64,000 bases of DNA from contig DAOTCE010000028.1 of NCBI GenBank assembly GCA_035452965.1, positions 1 through 64,000 on the forward strand, given 5' to 3'. A model generated the notes under the pieces. It ran no database searches. It was not told the DNA's origin and was given only the letters and a program-made list of their open reading frames with translations. A program made the translations under genes and the position numbers. This document shows, in pieces, positions 54,626 through 61,285 of the stretch (the stretch's first letter is position 1; each line of letters opens with the position of its first letter). Source of the DNA: Candidatus Paceibacterota bacterium. Its GTDB lineage: Bacteria > Verrucomicrobiota > Verrucomicrobiia > Limisphaerales > UBA8199.

Positions 54626-55156
54626 TCATTTCTCGAGCACGACTTCGTCCGTGCCGCCCATTTCCGCGAGCCGCACGCGGACCCTCTCGATCCGGGCCGT
54701 AGGCACGTTCTTGCCCACAAAATCCGCCTTGATAGGAAGCTCCCGGTGCCCGCGGTCAATCAGCACCGCCAGTTGGATGCACCGCGGCCGGCCAAAATCA
54801 TTCAGCGCATCCATGGCCGCCCGCACCGTGCGACCGCTAAAGAGCACATCATCCACCAGCACCACCGTCTTGCCAGTGACATCGAACGGAATGACCGTGG
54901 GCTGCACATTGGGAGCAACCCGTTGATCCAGGTCGTCCCGGTGCATGCTGACATCCAGATCGCCGGTCGGCACGGCGTGTCCCCAAATCCCCGTTAGCAA
55001 CGCGCCCAACCGCCGCCCCAGCGGTACCCCGCCGCGCTGGATGCCAACCACTACGACCTCGCTGCCGGCTTCATTCCGCTCGGCAATTTCATGCGCAATG
55101 CGGGTGAGGGCGCGCTGGAGAGCCAGGGCGTTGAGTATCAATGTGGAATCGGGCAT
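54626..55156 (-). CDS. pyrR: Bifunctional pyr regulator / uracil phosphoribosyltransferase PyrR
   Basis: 176 residues with the PRPP motif VVLVDDVLFSGRTVRAAMDAL and the PyrR-specific IQRGGVPLGRRL, RDDLDQR and IDRGHRELPIKADFVGKNVPT. In other bacteria PyrR binds a hairpin with a CNGNGA loop in pyr mRNA when UMP is high. A hairpin with exactly that loop pattern lies upstream (55281-55300). It is first of the pyrR-pyrB pair. Confidence 0.95.
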   Translation of the reverse strand: MPDSTLILNALALQRALTRIAHEIAERNEAGSEVVVVGIQRGGVPLGRRLGALLTGIWGHAVPTGDLDVSMHRDDLDQRVAPNVQPTVIPFDVTGKTVVLVDDVLFSGRTVRAAMDALNDFGRPRCIQLAVLIDRGHRELPIKADFVGKNVPTARIERVRVRLAEMGGTDEVVLEK

Positions 55157-55280
55157 GAGAGAGGTGATTGGGCACAGCAAATCCGCGGCCCGGGAGAGTA
55201 ACGCAAGACCGCGGGTCCTGGCTCTAGACTCCAGACCCCGGGCTTCGCGCTTCGGGCTTTGGGTGGTGTCATGGTTCCTT

Positions 55281-55300
55281 GGCCGCCTCACTGGGCGGCC
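55281..55300 (-). promoter_or_regulatory. Candidate PyrR-binding hairpin in the pyrR leader
   Basis: On the minus strand GGCCGCC-CAGTGA-GGCGGCC forms a 7-bp stem with hexaloop CAGTGA. The known PyrR-binding loop consensus is CNGNGA closed by CC/GG, which this meets exactly. It sits 125 nt before the pyrR start and 18 nt after the stop of the small gene upstream, so it could instead be that gene's terminator. No T-run follows. Confidence 0.5.
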
Positions 55301-55318
55301 TTAAAGGAGCGGTGGGTA

Positions 55319-55537
55319 TCAATGGCCTGCGGCTTGCCGGCTCCTCCGCCATTTGGAGCGATGCTTGATAATCCAGTCCGTCAGCGCCCGCTCAAAGCCA
55401 ATGTCCCGACCTGCCTTCTCCGATTCAATCCACTTGTGCTTCAGAATCTCTTCGCGTTCCGCCTGAAATTCCCTGTAGAGCGAGGAGTTCTTCAGCAAAT
55501 CATCTGCCGGGAGCGGCGCTTTGCTTTGGTCAGACAT
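55319..55537 (-). CDS. Small conserved-looking basic protein, unknown
   Basis: 72 residues starting MSDQSKAPLPADDLLKNSSL, then YREFQAEREEILKHKWIESE and AGRDIGFERALTDWIIKHRSKWRRSR. The charged helical pattern looks like a genuine conserved small protein and I have the impression of similar ones in many phyla, but I cannot name the family. The frame continues 38 codons upstream without homology. It precedes the pyrR leader on the same strand. Confidence 0.6.
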   Translation of the reverse strand: MSDQSKAPLPADDLLKNSSLYREFQAEREEILKHKWIESEKAGRDIGFERALTDWIIKHRSKWRRSRQAAGH

Positions 55538-55727
55538 AATCGCGAATCCAAATAGCTTCGACCGCGGCAATGTAACAGGGCCCTGGCTGGTGACAAGCCC
55601 CAACTGCAAATTCCTGCCTGGGCGCCTCGACTGCCTGGGCAACCTTTCCATTGAACTCTTGCGGCTTCATAAGCCGGCCTTTCTTTGCGCAGCAACCTAC
55701 CACAGAAATGCCTTCTTGTCATCCCGG

Positions 55728-56771
55728 TCAGCCAAGTTGCCGGCGCAGGGCCTGGGCGATGCTGACAAACGCCTGCCCAGCCGGCTCGTTGGGGGCCGAT
55801 ACCACCACCGGCACACCCCGATCACCGCCCTCCCGAATTTCCTTGAACAACGGGACCTCGCCGAGAAACGGAATAGACTGTCGTGCCGCCTCCGCTCGCC
55901 CGCCGCCGTGGCCAAAGATCTCCAAGCGCTCGCCCGAGGGGGCAGTGAAATAACTCATGTTCTCCACCATCCCTAGAATTGGCACGCTGACCTTCTGGAA
56001 CATCGCGATGCCCTTGCGCACCACCCCCAACGACGCCTCCTGAGGAGTGGTCACGACCACGCCCCCGTCCAGCGGCACCGTCTGGCAGAGTGAAAGCTGC
56101 GCGTCTCCCGTGCCGGGTGGCAAGTCCACTACCAAAATGTCCAACTCGCCCCACTCCACAGCGCTGAAGAACTGCTGGATGGTCTTCATGATCATCGGCC
56201 CGCGCCAGATGACTGGCTGGTCGCCCTCCACCAGAAAACCCATGCTCATAAGCTTCACGCCGTAGTTGGCGGGCGGCACCATCTTCTCCGCCTCACTGAT
56301 CGTCGGCCGCTCGTGCACTCCCATCATCAGCGGTATCGTCGGACCGTAAATGTCGCAGTCCAGCAGGCCGACCTTCGCGTCAAGTCGCTGCAACGCGCAC
56401 GCCAGGTTCACTGACACGGTGGACTTGCCCACGCCGCCCTTGCCGCTGGCTACGGCCATGATTCGCCGGATGCCTGGCACCTTTTGCTGTTGCGCCCAGG
56501 GACTCTGCCCCGCCGCTGGCTGTTGCGCGCCTTGCGCATTCACCTCCACGTTCGCCTGTGTCACTCCCGGCATCGCCTTCAACGCCTGTTCGCTCTCCAG
56601 CTTGATCTGGTTTGCGATGTCCGGATTGCCCGTCGTCAGTTGCAGCGCGACACTGACCACTCCGTTGTTAACCGCAACCTGCTTCACGAGGCCAAAGGAT
56701 ACAATGTCCCGGCTGTAGCCCGGGTACTTGACTGCTCGCAGCGCGTTCTTGATGTCGTGGTCCGTCAGCAT
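55728..56771 (-). CDS. Mrp/NBP35-family ATPase (ApbC-like)
   Basis: 347 residues. The N-terminal DUF59-like domain starts MLTDHDIKNALRAVKYPG; the ATPase has Walker A VASGKGGVGKSTVSVNLA, switch LLDCDIYGPTIPLMMG, DILVVDLPPGTGDAQLSL and MVENMSYFTAP. Such proteins load Fe-S clusters onto targets, fitting an organism with many Fe-S enzymes. The Cys-x-x-Cys often found after NMSY is absent (FTAPSGERLEIFGHGGG), so cluster carriage may differ. The start is ATG 56771; it diverges from the next gene. Confidence 0.9.
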   Translation of the reverse strand: MLTDHDIKNALRAVKYPGYSRDIVSFGLVKQVAVNNGVVSVALQLTTGNPDIANQIKLESEQALKAMPGVTQANVEVNAQGAQQPAAGQSPWAQQQKVPGIRRIMAVASGKGGVGKSTVSVNLACALQRLDAKVGLLDCDIYGPTIPLMMGVHERPTISEAEKMVPPANYGVKLMSMGFLVEGDQPVIWRGPMIMKTIQQFFSAVEWGELDILVVDLPPGTGDAQLSLCQTVPLDGGVVVTTPQEASLGVVRKGIAMFQKVSVPILGMVENMSYFTAPSGERLEIFGHGGGRAEAARQSIPFLGEVPLFKEIREGGDRGVPVVVSAPNEPAGQAFVSIAQALRRQLG

Positions 56772-56925
56772 GTGCAGATGATTCGGTTTAACGCCGCAAT
56801 GTAGGGCGAAGCAGAATGAAGTCAAAAGCATTCCCTTTGGCATTCCCCTTGGCTCTTGTCTTCGCTCATGCCCGCAACGGGCTTTGACCCCTTCCACCGA
56901 GCATGTTAGCCTGAGTGCAGGGCAA

Positions 56926-58572
56926 ATGAAGACCTCGCTCTCCATCGGTGAATACCTCATCCAACGGCTTTACGCGCATGGGGTGCGCCATGTATTTGGC
57001 ATTCCTGGAGACTACGTGCTTGGTTTCTACGACCAGCTCTTCCGCAGCAAGCTGCGCCTGATCAACACTTGTGACGAGCAGGGCGCCGGCTTTGCCGCCG
57101 ACGCCTACGCCCGTGTGCGCGGCCTGGGAGCGGTCTGCGTGACTTATTGCGTCGGCGGCTTGAAGGTCGCCAACACCACCGCCGAAGCCTTCGCGGAGAA
57201 GTCTCCCGTCGTCGTCATCAGCGGCGCGCCCGGCATCAAAGAACGCGAGAAGAATCCCCTGCTCCACCACAAGGTCCGCGAGTTCGACACCCAGAAGAAG
57301 GTCTTCGAAGAGTTGACCGTTGCCTCAACCGTACTTGGCGATCCGCAGACTGCCTTCCAGGAGATAGACCGGGTGCTGCATGCAGCGCTGCGTTACAAGC
57401 GGCCCGTCTACATTGAACTCCCCCGCGATCTCGTCACGGTGCCCGGAATCCCCCACCACCAGCCCCCCGAGCTCCACGAGCGGAGCGATCCCCGGAGCCT
57501 GCGCGAAGCCCTTGCCGAAGCCGGGCAGATGATTGCCCGCGCCCGCCGGCCGGTCATTCTTGCCGACGTGGAGGTCCACCGGTTCGGCTTGCAGGATCAA
57601 CTGCTTAAGCTTGCCCGCAAAACAAACATCCCGGTCGCTGCCACCGTGCTTGGCAAGTCCGTCATCGGCGAGCACCAGCCGTTCTATCTCGGGGTCTATG
57701 AAGGCGCGATGGGCCGGGAGGACGTGCGCCAGTATGTCGAGCACAGCGACTGCGTCATCCTCCTCGGTGCTTTCATGACGGACATCAACCTCGGCATTTA
57801 CACTGCCCGCCTCGATCCCGCCCGCTCCATCTACGCTACCAGCGAGAAGCTCTCCATCCGCTACCACACATACGAAGAAGTACGATTTAAAGACTTCGTT
57901 CGCGGCCTGGTGCGCCTCCCTCTCCGCCGGCGCAAGCTGGGCCGGATCCCCCGCCCCGCGCAAGTCACTGTGCAGGCCGCGCGACGCGCTCCGTACCCTC
58001 GCAAGCCGCTTACCGTGCGGCGCCTCTTCGAACGCCTAAACGCCTTCCTCTCGGACCGCACGGTCGTTGTGGCTGATGTGGGCGATGCTCTGTTCGGCGC
58101 CGCGGACCTGTTCATCCGCGCGCGCACCGAATTCATCAGCCCGGCCTACTACACCTCAATGGGCTTCGCTGTGCCCGCCAGCATCGGCGCACAATTGGCC
58201 AACCCGAAGCTGCGCCCCCTCGTCCTGGTCGGCGACGGGGCCTTCCAGATGACCGGCCTGGAACTGGCCACCGTGGCCCGCTACCAGCTCAACCCCATCG
58301 TCGTGCTGCTCAATAACGGCGGTTACGGCACCGAACGGCACATGCAGGACGGCCCTTACAACGATGTCTGGCCGTGGCGATACCATCGCCTGCCGGAAGT
58401 CCTGGGAACGGGGAGGGGCTTCGTCGTGGAAACCGAGGCCGAACTGGACCGCGCGCTGCTGGAGGCTGAGAAATGGACCACGAGTTTCTGCCTGCTGGAA
58501 GTACGGCTCACCACGCTCGACCGCTCGCCGGCGCTCGACCGACTGGCGGCGCGGTTGGCCCGGCGCCTATAA
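56926..58572 (+). CDS. Thiamine-diphosphate 2-oxoacid decarboxylase (pyruvate/indolepyruvate decarboxylase type)
   Basis: 548 residues from ATG 56926. The PYR domain has HVFGIPGDYVLGFYDQL and CDEQGAGFAADAYARVRG with the cofactor-activating Glu; the Pp domain has the GDG...NN motif (VLVGDGAFQMTGLELAT, VLLNNGGYGTERHM). Length and layout fit pyruvate, phenylpyruvate or indolepyruvate decarboxylases. A Lys/Arg-rich insert follows residue 330. With hydrogenase and FDH-like genes in the same window, pyruvate to acetaldehyde in fermentation is an attractive but unproven role. Confidence 0.82.
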   Translation: MKTSLSIGEYLIQRLYAHGVRHVFGIPGDYVLGFYDQLFRSKLRLINTCDEQGAGFAADAYARVRGLGAVCVTYCVGGLKVANTTAEAFAEKSPVVVISGAPGIKEREKNPLLHHKVREFDTQKKVFEELTVASTVLGDPQTAFQEIDRVLHAALRYKRPVYIELPRDLVTVPGIPHHQPPELHERSDPRSLREALAEAGQMIARARRPVILADVEVHRFGLQDQLLKLARKTNIPVAATVLGKSVIGEHQPFYLGVYEGAMGREDVRQYVEHSDCVILLGAFMTDINLGIYTARLDPARSIYATSEKLSIRYHTYEEVRFKDFVRGLVRLPLRRRKLGRIPRPAQVTVQAARRAPYPRKPLTVRRLFERLNAFLSDRTVVVADVGDALFGAADLFIRARTEFISPAYYTSMGFAVPASIGAQLANPKLRPLVLVGDGAFQMTGLELATVARYQLNPIVVLLNNGGYGTERHMQDGPYNDVWPWRYHRLPEVLGTGRGFVVETEAELDRALLEAEKWTTSFCLLEVRLTTLDRSPALDRLAARLARRL

Positions 58573-58677
58573 TCAAGCCCAGCCTGTCGCACGGGGTTCT
58601 TTCCAGCATGCGTTCCCTCAGTCGTACGCTGGAAGGTTGCGCTTGAAACCACCTGCTGCCCCTGCTACCATGCGCCA

Positions 58678-59766
58678 GTGAATCCGAATTCTGTCGTGCC
58701 TCGCCTTTCGCCCGGCTCCTCTCAGCGGTATCTGCCGTTCATCGCAGCCGCCGGTCTTGCCCTTGCGAGTCTTGGGCTCGCCGGGTGCCGCCACACGGAG
58801 CCCTGCACCTGCACACTTCCAGCCTCAGCGGCGGCTCACATGGCAACGAAGCAGGCGCCTGTGACTGCCACCCCGAACACCAACAAGCCGGCTGCGACGG
58901 CCAAACGCTACACCTACACGCCGCGCGTATATCCAGTGGACGAGCGAGGGTTTTCGCCAGTGGACAAGGCCCTGGCCAAGGCCTACGCCCGTGAGGACAT
59001 GGTAACGGATGATGCCGAGGGATCGCTCAACCCTTACGTAATGAAGGTCATTTCCGCCTATCCGCTCGACGGCTCATATCCCTATCATTGCGGTTGGACA
59101 CCCCGGGAATACGACATCTACAACGGGGTGACGCAGGACCTCTGGTACAAGGGCATGGTGGTCGCCAAAGCCTACCCGGACGGATCGCGCTGCAGCTATT
59201 GCTGCGGATTCACGTTCGAGGCGTTTGTGCGGGCGATGAAGCTGCGCAACGTGCAGAAGGGACTGGACCCGGACGACTTCAACGGCATGACGTTCAGCGA
59301 TCTGTTCAACCTGCTGCAGCTTTGGTACATCGAAGGCCCGGGCGACTGCGAACAGCGGGGCATCGTGGGTTACGGGCTGGGGCGCGCGATCACGGACTTC
59401 GAGGAGGTGCGACCTGGGGATTTCCTCAGCTATAGCACGACACCCTCGGGCGGCCACGCCGTCATCTTCATTGAGTGGGTTCGGGACGAGCAAAACAAAA
59501 TTGTCGGCATGAAGTATTTCTCGTCCAATCTTTCGGGCTCGCGCGGCGTAGGCTATGGCACGGGCCGGTTTAGCGATTCTACGGCGAATGGGCGCGGCCT
59601 GCTCCGCAAATCGCTGCGCATTGCGCGCGTTGGGGCAATCAAGGATTATAAGGCATTTGATCGCGCGGCCATTCCGCAACGCAACGCCTACTTGCCAACC
59701 CAGCCGAACCGCTACATCTACCTGCCCGCTCCGGCCGAGGCTCCAACGCCGACGGCGGGCAATTAG
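58678..59766 (+). CDS. Lipoprotein with NlpC/P60-like domain
   Basis: 362 residues from GTG 58678. A lipobox LAGC near residue 36 ends a hydrophobic signal (FIAAAGLALASLGLAGC). The body has SYCCGFTFEAFVRAM with a candidate catalytic Cys and DFLSYSTTPSGGHAVIFIEW with the His, in the order of NlpC/P60 or CHAP amidases. It may trim peptidoglycan or another amide; the match is by pattern only. The C-terminus is Pro/Thr-rich. Confidence 0.6.
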   Translation: MNPNSVVPRLSPGSSQRYLPFIAAAGLALASLGLAGCRHTEPCTCTLPASAAAHMATKQAPVTATPNTNKPAATAKRYTYTPRVYPVDERGFSPVDKALAKAYAREDMVTDDAEGSLNPYVMKVISAYPLDGSYPYHCGWTPREYDIYNGVTQDLWYKGMVVAKAYPDGSRCSYCCGFTFEAFVRAMKLRNVQKGLDPDDFNGMTFSDLFNLLQLWYIEGPGDCEQRGIVGYGLGRAITDFEEVRPGDFLSYSTTPSGGHAVIFIEWVRDEQNKIVGMKYFSSNLSGSRGVGYGTGRFSDSTANGRGLLRKSLRIARVGAIKDYKAFDRAAIPQRNAYLPTQPNRYIYLPAPAEAPTPTAGN

Positions 59767-59819
59767 CCCCGCCTGGCAGGGGTCCGGCAGCGCGCGTACA
59801 CGCCAATCAGGCGTTTCCT

Positions 59820-60539
59820 TTACAACTTCTCTTTGTCGTAGAACAGCACCAGGGCGGCCACGACGTCGGCCTCGATGCGGAAAGTGCGGACGCAGACTCG
59901 ATGGCGCCGGTTTCGCGCCTGCAGCACGAGGTCCGGCTGGAAGGTGGCCATCGCTCGCCAGACAGCATCAGAAATCGAACCATCCGGCTTCAGCAAGTCA
60001 CCAGCAGTGCACTTGGCCACGACATCCCGAGGGACATTCTGGCGGATGGTAGCCAAGTCCATGCCGATAACCGCCTCGAGCATCCTCGCCACCTCGGACG
60101 ACTGCCAGGCAGCAGGCCCTTCGCCAGTAGTGAAGAGGAAAATGTGGTGCAAGGCGGAGAAAGGCATGCCGGCGGCTACTTGGGGTGGAAGTGCGGGTGG
60201 CCCAGATGCTGTTTCCGGCTCGGGGGCAGGTAAGACTAGGGCCCGTGCTGCGGAAGAATCACTCGGAGACGATGCCTGCGGTTGGGCGGGAACTGGCACT
60301 GGCTCCGGTGGCGGTACGGCAACAGTTGGAGCCGCGGGGACGCCTTTCTCGGAAATGCCGGGCAGGTTGTAAAGCGGAACCCACTCCGGGAGGCCGTCAT
60401 GCCAGGCCCAGTAGTCAGTGTCGAGGTACTTCTCCGCGGCGAGGTCTCGCCTGATCTGGTCGAGTGTATAGGGACCTTGCCGTTGGCCGCCAGGTTTGGA
60501 TAAGTAGATTTGTACGCCTGCACCCATAGAACGAATCAT
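59820..60539 (-). CDS. GYF_2-domain protein
   Basis: 239 residues. The N-terminal GYF_2 domain reads QIYLSKPGGQRQGPYTLDQI, then DTDYWAWHDGLPEWVPL. A Pro-rich linker follows, then a C-terminal helical domain of unknown type (AALHHIFLF-like ALHHIFLFTTGEGPAAWQSS). A strong Shine-Dalgarno (GGGAGGAG) sits 2 bp before ATG 60539, which fixes the start. It diverges from lexA; no LexA site faces it. Confidence 0.75.
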   Translation of the reverse strand: MIRSMGAGVQIYLSKPGGQRQGPYTLDQIRRDLAAEKYLDTDYWAWHDGLPEWVPLYNLPGISEKGVPAAPTVAVPPPEPVPVPAQPQASSPSDSSAARALVLPAPEPETASGPPALPPQVAAGMPFSALHHIFLFTTGEGPAAWQSSEVARMLEAVIGMDLATIRQNVPRDVVAKCTAGDLLKPDGSISDAVWRAMATFQPDLVLQARNRRHRVCVRTFRIEADVVAALVLFYDKEKL

Positions 60540-60617
60540 TTCTCCTCCCGGCAGCAATGTCCACAAAAATTACACCGTCGCCGGCGTCGAGTTGCGATGA
60601 TTGAAGCGGATACGGTA

Positions 60618-60661
60618 TTGACATCTGGATTGGAGGGCATACTGTATATATATACAGTATG
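60618..60661 (+). promoter_or_regulatory. lexA promoter with consensus SOS box overlapping the start codon
   Basis: A -35 box TTGACA lies at 60618-60623. The SOS box TACTGTATATATATACAGTA fills 60640-60659 and shares its last base with the lexA ATG (60659-60661). A -10 element must fall inside the box. The sequence equals the Escherichia coli LexA consensus. Confidence 0.85.
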
Positions 60662-61282
60662 ACAGGCCTAACGCGAAAACAGCAGCAGATTCTTGATTTC
60701 ATCCAAAAATGGCAGCAAACGCAGGGCGCAACACCTACTTACCAGGAAATTGCCAGCCAGTTTAGTTTCCGCAGCCTCAACTCTGTAACGGAGCATGTGC
60801 GGTTGCTGCGCCAAAAGGGCTGCCTCGAATCCCAACCCGGCAAGGCGCGGGCGTTGCGCGTCACGTCCCCGCTCGCAAAGCTCCGCAACCGCATCGCGGA
60901 CATTCCGCTATTTGGTTCAATTCCAGCGGGCTTGCCGCAAGTCCGCGAGCAGGATGCCGAAGGCTGCGTCTCGGTGGATGTGGAAAGCATCGGATACAAG
61001 CCAACACGGAACGCTTTTGCTTTGCGCGTGACGGGTGATTCCATGATTGGCCGGCACATTCTCGACGGCGATTTTGTCGTTCTGGAACACGGGCTGGAAC
61101 CGCGCAACGGGCAGATCGTCGCCGCTCTCATTGACGGGGCAAGCACGCTCAAAACCTTTGTCCTGAAAGGCGGGAAGCCGTATTTGCGAGCGGAGAACCC
61201 GAAGTATCCCGACTTGATCCCCGCGCAAGAGTTGATGATTCAGGGCGTGTTCAAGGCGCTCATCCGAAAAGCGAAGGGATGA
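60659..61282 (+). CDS. lexA: SOS repressor LexA
   Basis: 207 residues. N-terminal winged helix (MTGLTRKQQQILDFI ... TPTYQEIASQF) and C-terminal self-cleaving domain: cleavage bond Ala90-Gly91 (SIPAGLP), catalytic Ser128 (TGDSM) and Lys165 (TLKTF). It should repress its own operon through the box at its start. Because the box occupies the usual ribosome-binding-site position and a start point downstream of the -10 would be within a few bases of the ATG, translation is probably leaderless. The next gene begins 3 bp after its stop. Confidence 0.96.
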   Translation: MTGLTRKQQQILDFIQKWQQTQGATPTYQEIASQFSFRSLNSVTEHVRLLRQKGCLESQPGKARALRVTSPLAKLRNRIADIPLFGSIPAGLPQVREQDAEGCVSVDVESIGYKPTRNAFALRVTGDSMIGRHILDGDFVVLEHGLEPRNGQIVAALIDGASTLKTFVLKGGKPYLRAENPKYPDLIPAQELMIQGVFKALIRKAKG

Positions 61283-61285
61283 ACG

